From Streptomyces macrolidinus (GTDB lineage: Bacteria; Actinomycetota; Actinomycetes; Streptomycetales; Streptomycetaceae): DNA of 64,000 nt. Made by a program: the position numbers and the translations under genes. The stretch covers positions 186,001 through 250,000 of the forward strand of contig NZ_JAMWMR010000006.1 of NCBI RefSeq assembly GCF_023887685.1, given 5' to 3'. The notes beneath the pieces were generated by a model. It saw only the letters and a program-made list of their open reading frames with translations. It did not search any database and had not been told where the DNA came from. This document shows positions 33,933 to 43,418 of this stretch, piece by piece; position 1 is the stretch's first letter, and every line of letters starts with the position of its first letter.

Positions 33933-35171
33933 TCACTGACGCCCGAAGAACTCCACTTCGGCGACGGCCACCCGGCGGTCCGCGCGGACGCCGTAGGCGG
34001 CGTCCACCGTCAGCCGTACCCGCGTCACATCCGACCCCCGCACCGTGAAGCTCTGCTGGCCGGGCGCGTCGCTGAGGTTCAGGACCTTGCTGGTGCGCTC
34101 GCCCTCCGAGGAGACGAGGGTGACGGTGATCTTCGACGGCCGTGCCTGGCCCAGGAACTCGTCGGACTTCGTCGAACTCCCGGACGTGATCAGCAGTTCG
34201 CGCAGCCGCACCGGACGTTCGAAGTCGGCCTCCAGATACTGCCCCGTGCCACGGCCGGGGTCGGCCGGCGCCCAGTAGCGGTTGTTGAAGCCGTCGAAGG
34301 CCGCCTGCGCGTGGTGCGACGCCGCCTGACTGGAGGCACGCACCTGCGCGGGGTGCACCGGCTTCGGGTCACCGGTACTGCTCTGCGCGAAGGAGAACAG
34401 CTCGGTGAGCTGCGCACGGCCGAACCATGCCGCGACGAGGAGGACGACCAGGATCCACGGCAGCGTCAGGCGCGGTCGGCGCCACGCCCGGCGCTTGGGC
34501 CGGGTCCCGGCCGCCAGCGGGTGCCGCTCGCGGCGCGGCAGCAGCCGACGCCACCAGGGCGGCCTGGGCGCCTCGCCGGGGGCCCGCGCGGGGTCGAGCA
34601 GGGTCCCGCAGCGCACGCACAACCGCCGCTCGTACGGGTTCATGGCACGGCAGCTCGGGCAGGGGCGCTCGGAGCGGGGCGGCGGATCCTCCGGGCGGGG
34701 CGGCGGGTCCACGGGTGGGCCGGTGGGGTGGTCCGGGCCGGGGCCTGAGGGGTGGTGCGGGGGCTCGTCGGGACGCCGGGGGGCGACCGCGGGCGTCGTC
34801 GTGCCGGTCCGTACGGCTGGTGGGGTCGGCGCGGCGGCGACCGGGGCGGAGGCATCGGACGCGGGCGCGCGCCGTGTCGGAGATGGAGACGGAGACGGGG
34901 GCGACGGCGGCAGCGAAGGGCGCGGTGGGGTCGGCGATGTGGGCAGCGGTGGGGGAGCAGCGGGCCGAGGCGTCGGTGGCGGGGTGGAGGGCCGAGGTGT
35001 CGGCGGTGGCGGAGACGCGGGCCGCGGCGGCGCCTGCGGCGGAGTGCTCGGCCCCGCCGCCGGGGTCGGCTCCTCGCCGCGCTCCTCGTCCTCCCACGCC
35101 AGGAACGCCTGGCAGGACGCGCAGAAGCGGGTGCCGGGCGCATTGCGGTGGCCGCAGTCGGGGCAGATCAT
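33933..35171 (-). CDS. Zinc-ribbon, Pro-rich, single-TM protein with C-terminal discoidin-like domain (CIS-associated)
   Basis: A 412-residue protein in four parts: an N-terminal zinc ribbon (Cys3, 6, 17, 20), about 150 residues rich in Pro/Ser/Thr, a second zinc ribbon (CPSCRAMNPYERRLCVRCG), a Pro/Arg linker, one membrane span at about 236-251 (LPWILVVLLVAAWF) and an F5/8-type beta-sandwich (about 275-412, with FDGFNNRYW and LLITSG). Its ATG overlaps the tail-protein-I stop (TGATG), so it is the last gene of the particle operon. It recalls the membrane protein CisA reported for the S. coelicolor CIS, which links particles to the membrane; this is from memory and not checked. The cytoplasmic half could contact the particle and the outer half a surface ligand. 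Confidence 0.8.
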   Translation of the reverse strand: MICPDCGHRNAPGTRFCASCQAFLAWEDEERGEEPTPAAGPSTPPQAPPRPASPPPPTPRPSTPPPTPRPAAPPPLPTSPTPPRPSLPPSPPSPSPSPTRRAPASDASAPVAAAPTPPAVRTGTTTPAVAPRRPDEPPHHPSGPGPDHPTGPPVDPPPRPEDPPPRSERPCPSCRAMNPYERRLCVRCGTLLDPARAPGEAPRPPWWRRLLPRRERHPLAAGTRPKRRAWRRPRLTLPWILVVLLVAAWFGRAQLTELFSFAQSSTGDPKPVHPAQVRASSQAASHHAQAAFDGFNNRYWAPADPGRGTGQYLEADFERPVRLRELLITSGSSTKSDEFLGQARPSKITVTLVSSEGERTSKVLNLSDAPGQQSFTVRGSDVTRVRLTVDAAYGVRADRRVAVAEVEFFGRQ

Positions 35172-35731
35172 CACGCACCCGCCCCGTCCGCCGCCACGAC
35201 CTCCACCGCGTACCCCACCTGCGCGGGCACCTCGGCCGCCACCAGCCGCTCCAGCCGCGCTCGGGCCGGCGCCACTGCCTCCGCGTCCGCCACCCGCACC
35301 CGTACCCGCACCCAGGGCCGTGCCGCACCGGGCAGCGCCGACCCCGGCTCGGCGGACCAGGACGTGGCGCCGCTCTCGCTGATCTCCGGTTCGAGGCCCG
35401 TCTCCACGCGGATCGCCGCGGCCAGCCCGGCCAGGGTGCCCCGCTGCCGGTGCCGGGCCACCGCACCGGCCACCACCGCCCGGCGCCGCTCGACCGGCCG
35501 CTCCCCGTCCACCTCCGCCGCCACCCACTCCGCCAGCCACGCCAGCAGATCCTCGGGCGCGGTGCGCGGGTCCAGATGCGCGGGCAGGTTGTCCAGGGTG
35601 AGCAGCACCGGCGCCAACACCTCGTCCAGCGCGCCCAGGAACCCCTGGACGAAGGGCTGATCCAGGTAGACCGCGGGGAGTTGACGCAGCAGCGGGTGCG
35701 GCGTCGGCAGCCCCGGAAGTGTTCCGCGCAC
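35171..35731 (-). CDS. CIS baseplate protein, phage tail protein I (P2 gpI) family
   Basis: A 186-residue baseplate component. LLRQLPAVYLDQPFVQGFLG, LDNLPAHLDPRTAP and EDLLAWLAEWVA are hallmark gpI-family features. In contractile systems it joins the baseplate-J wedge to complete the baseplate. It starts with GTG directly after the baseplate-J stop (no gap) and ends overlapping the membrane-protein gene. Confidence 0.9.
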   Translation of the reverse strand: MRGTLPGLPTPHPLLRQLPAVYLDQPFVQGFLGALDEVLAPVLLTLDNLPAHLDPRTAPEDLLAWLAEWVAAEVDGERPVERRRAVVAGAVARHRQRGTLAGLAAAIRVETGLEPEISESGATSWSAEPGSALPGAARPWVRVRVRVADAEAVAPARARLERLVAAEVPAQVGYAVEVVAADGAGA

Positions 35732-37699
35732 TCAGGCCTCCCTCACCCGCAACTGGTGTTCATAGCTGAACACCAGCGCGTGCCGGTCGAGTTCGATCTT
35801 CGTGGCGGCCTCGCCGCGCCGCCCGGTGACCGGGTCCGCCGGGAACAGCCGTACGTCCTCGACGAGATCGACGCCGGGTACGCGTTGCAGCACCGCGAAC
35901 ACCTCCCCGGAGTGCACCGGCCGCCCGAACGGCCAGCCCTCGCCCCGCGGTCCGCCCGTCAGCGGATTGAAGTAGCCGTACAGGGCCGCCAGTGCCGCCT
36001 CGCGCAGCCGGTCGGCCGCCGTCCCACGGCCCGCAGCCACCGAGGCGACCACGGTCACCCCCTGGTAGTAGGGCGGCTCCACGACCAGCCGGGTGCCGAT
36101 CGGGCGCCGCTCGTCCAGATACGACGCGATCATCGCGAGCGTGTCCCGCGGCGGGATCAGCTCCTGGAACCGGATCCGCCCCTGCTCGTCATCACGACCG
36201 GCCGGCACCACCAACAGCCGTACACCGCCCACCTGTTCGGAAGCCTCGCCATCCCCGGACGGACCGGCCGGGACACACGCCACCCGAGCGGCGTCCGGTG
36301 CCACCTCGCGCGCCAGCAGCTCGTAGTCGCGCGGCACCACCGCACGGTGCAGGGTGCGCAGCGTCATCGGCCCGCGCACCCGCGCGTTCTCCACCGTCTC
36401 GCCGTCCACCCCGCCGAGCGCCGGACGCCGGTTCTCCACCCGCGCCACGAACGGCAGCGAACTGCGCAGCACCCGCAGCGCACCCCGCGCCACATTGCCC
36501 CGCCGCCCCCCGCCCGTACGGTAGGACCGCACCCGCACCGCGGCGCCCTTCGGCGGCACCGCGCCGTACAGTCGCAGCGTGCCGTCGGACTCCCGTACGG
36601 CGGGCCCGAAGTCCACCTGCCCGGAGTTGGGGTCCAGGGTGAAGTGGCGGTCGTACGGCGTGGAGTGCGCGAAGTCGTCCACCCGCGTCCACTCCACCCA
36701 CCCGCGCCCCTCCGCCACCTCCACCACGAACGGTTCCTCGCCCGCCACCACCGGCGGCCGGGCCACCCCGAACGCCTGCCCGGCCACCCCCTCCGACAGA
36801 CCGAGGACCTCCTCCACGACGGTCTCGGCGTGCGCGGCCTCCACCGTGCCGCCGATGGTGAACGCGCTCGCCGCGCGGACCGTCGGGGACGCCACATACG
36901 TGGGCTGGTCCGGCGTGGCCTCGACCAGACGGCAGCGCAGCCAGCCACCGGAGTGCCCGGCCACCACCGAGGCGGTGTGCCCACCGGGCACATGCAGGAT
37001 CACCTCACCGGCCTTGTTGAACCCGCCCGTGTCGTCCTTCTCGACCTCGCACACCACCCAGCCGGTGCCGTCCCAGGCCTCCCACAGCAGCGGCGGGCGG
37101 CGCGGATCGACCCCGACACCGTCCACCCGGCAGTCCAGCCGCAGGACCACCGCACAGCCGGGCACCGGCCCCGACAGTCCGACGTACAGGCAGTCCCCGG
37201 GGGTGGGCGCACCGCTGAAGCACGGCACGTCGCGGCCGAGGGCCAACTCCTGTGAGCGGTCAGCCGCGTTGCCGGTCGCCGGCCAGGTGGCGAGATGGGA
37301 CAGCGCGCACGGCACGACCGACAGATCACGGCCGGTGGTGAACACCACCGCCTCCTCCGTCTCGGTGCGCACGGTGGCCACCTCGGTCCCGGCCGCGATC
37401 CGCACGGTGCCGGGCTGCGGCGCGGACAGCCAGAACGTGGCATCGGTCCGCGCGGCCGTCGGCGGATACAACCGCACCCCGATGAGATCGAGGAAGGCCA
37501 GGTAGTTCTTGTCCGGCACCCGGTTCAGCCGGTACACGAGCTGGTCGACCATGGTGGCGAACGCCTCGATCAGCGTGACACCCGGATCGGAGACGTTGTG
37601 GTCGGTCCACTCCGGGCAGCGCTGCTGCACCAACCGCTTGGCCTCGTCCACCAGTTGCTGGAAGCGCCGGTCGTCCAGGTTCGGGCTGGGGAGTGTCAT
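35732..37699 (-). CDS. CIS baseplate wedge protein (baseplate J / gp6-like)
   Basis: A 655-residue baseplate-J protein. The start (LDDRRFQQLVDEAKRL, then HNVSDPGVTLIEAFATMVDQ) and the core region GPMTLRTLHRAVVPRDYELL are conserved in Afp11/Pvc11-type wedge proteins. The wedge binds the sheath and controls contraction. ATG 37699 overlaps the gp25 stop (ATGA). Confidence 0.93.
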   Translation of the reverse strand: MTLPSPNLDDRRFQQLVDEAKRLVQQRCPEWTDHNVSDPGVTLIEAFATMVDQLVYRLNRVPDKNYLAFLDLIGVRLYPPTAARTDATFWLSAPQPGTVRIAAGTEVATVRTETEEAVVFTTGRDLSVVPCALSHLATWPATGNAADRSQELALGRDVPCFSGAPTPGDCLYVGLSGPVPGCAVVLRLDCRVDGVGVDPRRPPLLWEAWDGTGWVVCEVEKDDTGGFNKAGEVILHVPGGHTASVVAGHSGGWLRCRLVEATPDQPTYVASPTVRAASAFTIGGTVEAAHAETVVEEVLGLSEGVAGQAFGVARPPVVAGEEPFVVEVAEGRGWVEWTRVDDFAHSTPYDRHFTLDPNSGQVDFGPAVRESDGTLRLYGAVPPKGAAVRVRSYRTGGGRRGNVARGALRVLRSSLPFVARVENRRPALGGVDGETVENARVRGPMTLRTLHRAVVPRDYELLAREVAPDAARVACVPAGPSGDGEASEQVGGVRLLVVPAGRDDEQGRIRFQELIPPRDTLAMIASYLDERRPIGTRLVVEPPYYQGVTVVASVAAGRGTAADRLREAALAALYGYFNPLTGGPRGEGWPFGRPVHSGEVFAVLQRVPGVDLVEDVRLFPADPVTGRRGEAATKIELDRHALVFSYEHQLRVREA

Positions 37700-38103
37700 A
37701 CGGACCCCTCGTGGTCCGGGATCACATAGAACGGGAAGACCAGGTTGCGCGGATCGTTGGTGCCGCGCACCGCGTACCCGATGTCGATGTAGAGCACCCC
37801 GTCGTCCGCGTCGTCGAACCGTACGGAGACATCGGCCACTTCGATACGCGGCTCCCACCGCTCCAGCGCGAGCCGTACCTCGTAGGCGAGTTGACCGGCC
37901 GTGCCCGCGTCGGCGGGCGCGAACACGTAGTCGCCGAGCGCGCAGCCGAACTCCGGGCGCATCGGCCGCTCGCCGGGCGAGGTGGCCAGGATCAGCCGGA
38001 TCGACTCCTCTATCTCCCGCTCGTCCCGGACCAGCGCGATGCTGCCGGTGGCATCCGTCCGCGGGGGGAACGCCCAGCCCGCGCCGATGAATTGGCGGCC
38101 CAT
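37696..38103 (-). CDS. CIS baseplate protein, gp25/GPW family
   Basis: A 135-residue gp25-like lysozyme-fold protein (without lysozyme activity) found in every contractile tail. GSIALVRDEREIEESIRLIL, GERPMRPEFGCALGDYVF and ALERWEPRIEV are typical. It starts 4 bp after the PAAR gene stop and overlaps the wedge gene. It nucleates sheath assembly at the baseplate. Confidence 0.94.
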   Translation of the reverse strand: MGRQFIGAGWAFPPRTDATGSIALVRDEREIEESIRLILATSPGERPMRPEFGCALGDYVFAPADAGTAGQLAYEVRLALERWEPRIEVADVSVRFDDADDGVLYIDIGYAVRGTNDPRNLVFPFYVIPDHEGSV

Positions 38104-38107
38104 GCCC

Positions 38108-38383
38108 TCAGCCTCCGATCTGCACGCTCGGGCACCCGGACGTGATCGGCGCACCACAGCCCGCCGTATCGCCGACCCGGGCGGCCGGTCGGCCACCGAT
38201 GAGCACACTCGAACTGCCGGGCGGGGCAAGGGCGGACGGGGCGTGCGCGGCGGGCGAGGAGCACTGGTGTGCGGTGCCCACCGTCGCCGCGGGCTGCCCG
38301 CCGATCAGCACCGTGGGCTCTCCGGGCGGGCCGATCACCCCCGGATGCCCGGTGGGATCGCCGACGCGTGCGGCTGCTGGCAT
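38108..38383 (-). CDS. PAAR-repeat spike tip protein
   Basis: A 91-residue PAAR protein: MPAAARVGDPTGHPG, VLIGGQPAATVGTAH, VLIGGRPAARVGDTAGC and a final PSVQIGG make up the repeated cone. The His/Cys residues usually bind one metal at the tip. It caps the VgrG-like trimer to sharpen the particle and may carry cargo. It sits between the spike and gp25 genes. Confidence 0.94.
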   Translation of the reverse strand: MPAAARVGDPTGHPGVIGPPGEPTVLIGGQPAATVGTAHQCSSPAAHAPSALAPPGSSSVLIGGRPAARVGDTAGCGAPITSGCPSVQIGG

Positions 38384-38444
38384 GTGCTGTGCCCCCTGAC
38401 TGGTCCTGACCCGTTCCGTGCCGTGCCGTTGCCTGCGTTGCTCG

Positions 38445-40364
38445 TCAATTGATGCGTACGAGAGGCGCGTTGACGGTCAGCGTGCTGCCGCCCTTGAGTT
38501 CGGTGCGCGTGGTGCTGCCCACCGCCACCCGGTCGCCGCGCACCTCCACCGCGCCGCCCGTGGACAGCTTCACCTCACCGCTGCCGCCGTCCACCTGGAC
38601 CCCGGTGCGAGAGGTGAGCTTCACCGCGTCACCGGTCAACTCCAAGGTGCCCTCGCCCGCGTCCAGCGCGACCCCGCTGCCCGCCTTGATCGAGACCTGC
38701 TCCTTCGCCTCGATCTCCACCGTGCCGTCGCTGTGCACCACGATGGTGGTGCCCTTGCGATCGAGGTCGATCTTCAGCTTGCCGTCGCCCGTCACCAGCC
38801 GTACGCCCTGCGGGCCGTTCGCCGCGTCCAGCAACTCCAGCTTGTTGCCGCCCTTCGAACCGAACGCGCGCTTGTTGACGGCCCCGCTCGTCGGGTCGAC
38901 GGCCGCGGCCTCCTGACCGTCCCCCGCGCCACCCTCACCACCGGCCTGCGCCGAACCGCCGCTCTGCCCCGGCTTGTCCTGCCCGTTGTGGAGACCGGCG
39001 AGCACATACGGGCGGTCCAGACGGCCCTGTTCGAACCCGACCAGCACCTCGTCCCCGACCTCGGGGATGAACGCCTCACCGCCACCGGTCCCACCCGACT
39101 GCGCCGTCCGCGCCCAGTCGCTCGCGTACTCGTCGGACAGCCACGGGAACCGCACCTTCACCCGGCCGAGCCCCTCCGGGTCCTTGGTGTCCGTCACCGT
39201 GCCGTTCGCCAAACCCGAACACCGCCCGGCCGCACCGCCGTTGCTCCCCGAGCCGCCGCCGGTCAGCCCGTACAGCGAACGCTCCTGCTGCCCCGAGACC
39301 GTCACCCAGGTCTCGTAGCCACGCATCGGATCGAACACATGCCGCGAGGACGTCACCGTGTACCGCCCCTCGAAGGGCGCGCCCACCCCGGCCAGCGTGA
39401 CCGCACCACCCGCCCGCACCTCCGGATTGCCCCGGATCACCGCCTCCAACTCGGCGAACGACCCGGCGATCCGCGCCGCGAGCGACTTCGCCGCCTGATC
39501 CACCCGGGCCTGGTTGTCGTACGGCGCGTCCGACACCACGAAGTCCGCCTCGCCGAACGGCCGCGCCACCTCGGCCGCCGTCACCCCCAGCTCCAGCGTC
39601 GCCGCCTCACCCGCGTCGGCCCGGCCGATCAACGGCTGCTTGGCCCGTACGTCCCACCCCCGCACCTCGACCGCCGACACCTGCTCGGCGGCCGACACCC
39701 CGGCCCGACAGCGCAACAGGTTGGCACCCATCTCCAGCACCAGCGGATCACGGTCGGCCCACGCGGACGTGTCCGGCGCGGCACTCGCCCCCGTGGGCTT
39801 CACGACATGCAACTGACCATCGGTCACATGAAGCTGCGCGCCCGCCTCCTCGACCAGCACGCGCAGGAACTCCCAGTCACTGATGTTGGGTTGGGCCACA
39901 TGCTCCAGGACCGGACCCGCCACCTCCATCGTGCCCGGCTTCAACCCCGCCCGCCGCGCCACCTGTACACAGATGTCGGCGAGCGTCATGTTCTGGTAAC
40001 CGGCCACCCGACGGCCACGGAAGAGGCGGTACGACTCGTCCAGCCCCCGCACTACCGTGAAGGTTCCCATGTCGTCGATCTCCACCTCCAGCGCCGTCAC
40101 ACTCCCGGTGAACAGCGGACGCGGCGAGGGACCACCACCGGCGGCGGCCAGCAGCCGCACCCGGGTGCCGATCCGCACGCCCGTCTGCTCCAACAGCACC
40201 CGGCTCGGATCACGGAAGCGCAGCACGAACAGGTCCGGCAACGTACGGCTGTCGTCCACATACCCTTCGACCAGGGTGTTCGCCTGGGCGGGCGTCAGCG
40301 GGCGGCCGTCGAACTCCACGACCAGGGTCTTGGCGACACTCTGACCGACCATGACCGGCCTCAC
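38445..40364 (-). CDS. VgrG-like CIS spike protein
   Basis: A 639-residue spike. The N-terminal half is gp27-like (VVRGLDESYRLFRGRRVAGY, ISDWEFLRVLVEEAGAQLHV), then an OB-fold gp5 domain (GTVTDTKDPEGLGRVKVRFP and IPEVGDEVLVGFEQGRLDRP), followed by a repetitive beta-helix of about 150 residues (TVEIEAKEQVSIKAGSGVAL). This is the Afp8/Pvc8 architecture. GTG 40364 is chosen because it overlaps the LysM gene stop (GTGA); ATG 40352 is an alternative. Confidence 0.94.
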   Translation of the reverse strand: MRPVMVGQSVAKTLVVEFDGRPLTPAQANTLVEGYVDDSRTLPDLFVLRFRDPSRVLLEQTGVRIGTRVRLLAAAGGGPSPRPLFTGSVTALEVEIDDMGTFTVVRGLDESYRLFRGRRVAGYQNMTLADICVQVARRAGLKPGTMEVAGPVLEHVAQPNISDWEFLRVLVEEAGAQLHVTDGQLHVVKPTGASAAPDTSAWADRDPLVLEMGANLLRCRAGVSAAEQVSAVEVRGWDVRAKQPLIGRADAGEAATLELGVTAAEVARPFGEADFVVSDAPYDNQARVDQAAKSLAARIAGSFAELEAVIRGNPEVRAGGAVTLAGVGAPFEGRYTVTSSRHVFDPMRGYETWVTVSGQQERSLYGLTGGGSGSNGGAAGRCSGLANGTVTDTKDPEGLGRVKVRFPWLSDEYASDWARTAQSGGTGGGEAFIPEVGDEVLVGFEQGRLDRPYVLAGLHNGQDKPGQSGGSAQAGGEGGAGDGQEAAAVDPTSGAVNKRAFGSKGGNKLELLDAANGPQGVRLVTGDGKLKIDLDRKGTTIVVHSDGTVEIEAKEQVSIKAGSGVALDAGEGTLELTGDAVKLTSRTGVQVDGGSGEVKLSTGGAVEVRGDRVAVGSTTRTELKGGSTLTVNAPLVRIN

Positions 40365-41161
40365 CGCCCCCCGTCGTGACCATGGCCGCCGCCATCGCCC
40401 TTGCCGTCGCGTTCCACCTCGTCCAAGGCGGGAAGCAACAGCTCCCGCCCCTCGGGCAGGCGCATCGGATCATCGATCCCGTTCGCCTCCGCGATCGTCC
40501 GCCAGGCCGCAGGGTCGCCGTACTCGCGCCAGGCCAGCGACGCCAACGTGTCCCCGGCGCGCACCCGGTGCACCCGGCGCGCGTGCAACGCTCCCGACGT
40601 CGGGTTCTGCCCCGGCGTCTCCCCGGTGATCTCCTCCATCGTCACCTGGCACACCGCCCGGATCGGCACGCCCGAGGTGGTGAACAGGGTGTACTTCGCC
40701 TGGACTTGACTGACGTAACCGGGGAACCCGGTGAGCCCGCCCCAGTGGAAGACCACCCACGGCGGCGACGCCCGCTGCTGCTGCCGTGTCTCGCTCGTCG
40801 GCACACAGCACGCGAACAGCTTCTCCACCGCGGTCACCACACTGGTGTCGTGCGTGTCGCTCGCGTCGAAGAACATCTCCACCGTGAGCTTGCTGGGCTG
40901 CGGCCCCTGGTACTCGGGCGGCCCCGCGCTCTTCGCCCCCTTGGCCGGAGTCCGCTTCCAGGCCGCCGACTTGGCCAGCGACAGCTCCTTCGGATTGAAC
41001 TGGAAGTCGATCCGCCCGCACGCCGCGCCCGGCGTCAGCCCGCCACCCGGCGGCGGGGTACGCAGCTCCAGGTACGCGTGCTCCAACTTCGGCCGTGCAC
41101 CGCCCCCTTGGACGGCGCCGCGCCCCGCGTTCGCCGCGCTGAACGCCACCGGTGAACTCAC
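40361..41161 (-). CDS. LysM-domain CIS baseplate adaptor (Afp7-like)
   Basis: A 266-residue protein: N-terminal beta domain (FQFNPKELSLAKSAAWKRTP, VEMFFDASDTHDTSVVTAV) and C-terminal LysM at about 205-250 (HRVRAGDTLASLAWREYGDP). In tail particles such a protein ties the inner tube and the spike hub. The LysM here is structural rather than wall-targeting. It starts with GTG and overlaps the spike gene. Confidence 0.93.
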   Translation of the reverse strand: MSSPVAFSAANAGRGAVQGGGARPKLEHAYLELRTPPPGGGLTPGAACGRIDFQFNPKELSLAKSAAWKRTPAKGAKSAGPPEYQGPQPSKLTVEMFFDASDTHDTSVVTAVEKLFACCVPTSETRQQQRASPPWVVFHWGGLTGFPGYVSQVQAKYTLFTTSGVPIRAVCQVTMEEITGETPGQNPTSGALHARRVHRVRAGDTLASLAWREYGDPAAWRTIAEANGIDDPMRLPEGRELLLPALDEVERDGKGDGGGHGHDGGR

Positions 41162-41164
41162 CGC

Positions 41165-41596
41165 TCAGCCCTCCATCACATAGCCGTGATGAGCGATCTC
41201 GATGGTCTCCGTCGCGACCTTGGGGGACTCCGGGTTGAACGCCGGACCCGACCACCGCACCGGCACCACCTCCAGCAGCCCCCACTGCGCCACCTTGCGC
41301 CCGTCACCGGTACGCGCCTCGATGTGCGCCGTCCTGCGCTTGATCCCGGTGGTCATGCTCGCGAACCACTTGGCCACCTTCTCGGTGTCCCGGGTCAGTG
41401 GCCTGGACAGCTTGATGTTCGGGTACTTCAGCCGGGTGGGCAACTGCCACAGATGGCCGTTGTTGCCGCCCTCCTCACGCTGTTCGAGCACCACCTCGCA
41501 GCCCAGGCCCTCACAGGTGTTGAACGAGCCCAACTCGATGCCGTCCACGGTGACGACGAAGCACACGCTGACCGCCGGTTCATCGGTCACGGACAT
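41165..41596 (-). CDS. CIS tube-like protein 2 (phage tail tube gp19 family)
   Basis: A 143-residue gp19/Hcp-like protein: CFVVTVDGIELGSFNTCEGL, YPNIKLSRPLTRDTEKVAKW and VRWSGPAFNPESPKVATETI. Contractile loci usually encode two or more tube proteins; this one, beside the LysM adaptor, would be the tube initiator on the spike (Afp5-like), in contrast to the main tube at 43995. Confidence 0.92.
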   Translation of the reverse strand: MSVTDEPAVSVCFVVTVDGIELGSFNTCEGLGCEVVLEQREEGGNNGHLWQLPTRLKYPNIKLSRPLTRDTEKVAKWFASMTTGIKRRTAHIEARTGDGRKVAQWGLLEVVPVRWSGPAFNPESPKVATETIEIAHHGYVMEG

Positions 41597-41621
41597 GCCG
41601 TACCCCCTCTCTCCGCACGCG

Positions 41622-43418
41622 TCAGTGCCGGGTGTCGATCAGATGACCAGCCCGCTCCCGGTCCAGCCGCAGCTCCGCCTTGAGCAGCCGACTGAGCGGC
41701 GCGAACAGGGCGCGGACCAGCTCGTCGTCCACCTTCGGCGGGCCGCTTCCGGGGGCGCCGGACGCCGGGTCCTGAACCGGCGCGGCGGAGGGGGCGGCGG
41801 GGTCGGGTTCCTCCGGGACGGGCTCGGGGGACGGACTCGGCGGTTCGGGCGGGTCGGGTGGCTCGGGAGGGTCCGGGGGAGGCGGGTCGGAAGCAGCCGC
41901 GTCACGCTGGACGACCCCGGGCGACGGGGCGAACGGGAGGCGCTGGACGGGCGGGGGGAGCGCCGTCGGGGCCGACGACGGACCGTACGACGGTACGGGG
42001 CGCACGGTCGATGGGGGCGATACGGGTGATGCAGGTGCTGTGGGCGCTGTGGGCGCTGTGGGTGCCGTGGGTGTCGTGGGGGCTACGGACGGTGGGCGGA
42101 ACACCACCGAGCCGTCGGCCATGCGCTGGGCCACTCCGGCGGCGACGGCGACCGCACCGGCGTCCGGCATGGGGCGGGACGTGGAGGTGAGGGCGCCGGG
42201 TGCCCGTGTGGGGATCGGCGGGGGAGTGGCCGGTGCGGGAGCGGGCGGCGGCGAGACGGCACGCTGAGCGGACGGCACCGGGGTGCGCCCCTCTGCGGCC
42301 GGCGTCGTCGTTGAGGTCGCGGCCGGGCCGTCATCGGGCGCGGACGACCACCGAAGCGGTACGACGCGCGGCTCGGCCGTGGCCCCCGGCGTGCTCCCCG
42401 AAGGCACCGCCCCGGAGAAGAGCGGCACCGACCGCTGTGCGACGAGCGGCACCAACGGCCCTGCCGCCGGGGTTGGTTCGGGTGTCATCGGCGTTCCTGC
42501 GGCGGTGGCCCGCTGGATCGGCACGGGCGGGGCGGAGACCATGGGCTGTGGCTTCGGCTCGGGCGCCGGGCCGGTGTCCCCGGTACGTACGACGAGCGGA
42601 TCGTCGGCGAGCAGCGGCCGGGACGGCGTCTCCGCGGGCGGTGCGGGCTCGGGCGCGTCCGGCGGCAGGGGCCCACTGGTGCTCGCGGCGGGTGTGCGCT
42701 GGGCGGTGGGCGGCAGCGCGGTCAACGGCTCCCCCAGGCCGAAGCCGTGCGGACGTGCGGTCTCCGTGGCCCGCGGGAGCGGCGGCGCGGCGGACGACGA
42801 GGGTACGGACGGGGGAGGGGGCGAGTGGTCCGTACGTGCACCGGACCCAGCCCCTTCGACCGACACCCGCTCCAACCGACGCAAGGGCATGTCCGCAGGC
42901 GGGGCCGAAATCAGCGGAGCGGCTGTGTTCCTGATGCCAGGTACGTCGTCACGTACGTCGTCATGTACGACATCGGGTACGGCGGGCTGACCGCCGAACT
43001 CCCCGGCTTCCACGGCCCGTTGCAACGGAACGACGGGAAGCCGTGCTCCACCGCTCGCCTGCCGCCCACGCACCGCCCCCCGGCTGTCCGGCCCCACCTC
43101 ACGGCTCACCGTCGGCGCCCCGGGTGGCGTGCTCGGGGCCACGAGCCCATGGCCCAGGCCCGATGGTGCCTGCGGGCTCACCAGATGGCCGAGCGGCGTG
43201 AAGAACGACGCGTCCTGCCAAGTACCCAGGGAGCCTTGGAACTTCGCCGGGTCGGTCACCAGATCGGGAGCGCCCACCGTACGCTGCAACGGCGGCACGT
43301 CCCGCCAACCGGCCGCGCCCGCAGGCGGGTCGGTCGCCTCCGAGGCGCTCTGTGCACCGTCATCGCGCCCGCGCCCGTGCCCGCCGGTGAGCCAGGACAG
43401 CCATCCCATCCGCGTCAC
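41622..43418 (-). CDS. Proline-rich CIS-operon protein with repeated QR motifs
   Basis: A 598-residue low-complexity protein, about residues 1-520 rich in Pro/Ala/Ser/Thr. The pattern [LVAI]-Q-R recurs nine times (LQRTV, LQRAV, AQRTP, IQRAT, AQRSV, AQRAV, AQRMA, VQRLP, VQRDA) at intervals of roughly 25-125 residues. Only the last about 45 residues (ALFAPLSRLLKAELRLDRER) look folded, forming an amphipathic helix. It sits at a place in the operon where a tape measure or length-determining/scaffold protein might be expected, but no coiled coil is present. The GTG start overlaps the 47-aa gene stop (GTGA). Confidence 0.7.
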   Translation of the reverse strand: MTRMGWLSWLTGGHGRGRDDGAQSASEATDPPAGAAGWRDVPPLQRTVGAPDLVTDPAKFQGSLGTWQDASFFTPLGHLVSPQAPSGLGHGLVAPSTPPGAPTVSREVGPDSRGAVRGRQASGGARLPVVPLQRAVEAGEFGGQPAVPDVVHDDVRDDVPGIRNTAAPLISAPPADMPLRRLERVSVEGAGSGARTDHSPPPPSVPSSSAAPPLPRATETARPHGFGLGEPLTALPPTAQRTPAASTSGPLPPDAPEPAPPAETPSRPLLADDPLVVRTGDTGPAPEPKPQPMVSAPPVPIQRATAAGTPMTPEPTPAAGPLVPLVAQRSVPLFSGAVPSGSTPGATAEPRVVPLRWSSAPDDGPAATSTTTPAAEGRTPVPSAQRAVSPPPAPAPATPPPIPTRAPGALTSTSRPMPDAGAVAVAAGVAQRMADGSVVFRPPSVAPTTPTAPTAPTAPTAPASPVSPPSTVRPVPSYGPSSAPTALPPPVQRLPFAPSPGVVQRDAAASDPPPPDPPEPPDPPEPPSPSPEPVPEEPDPAAPSAAPVQDPASGAPGSGPPKVDDELVRALFAPLSRLLKAELRLDRERAGHLIDTRH

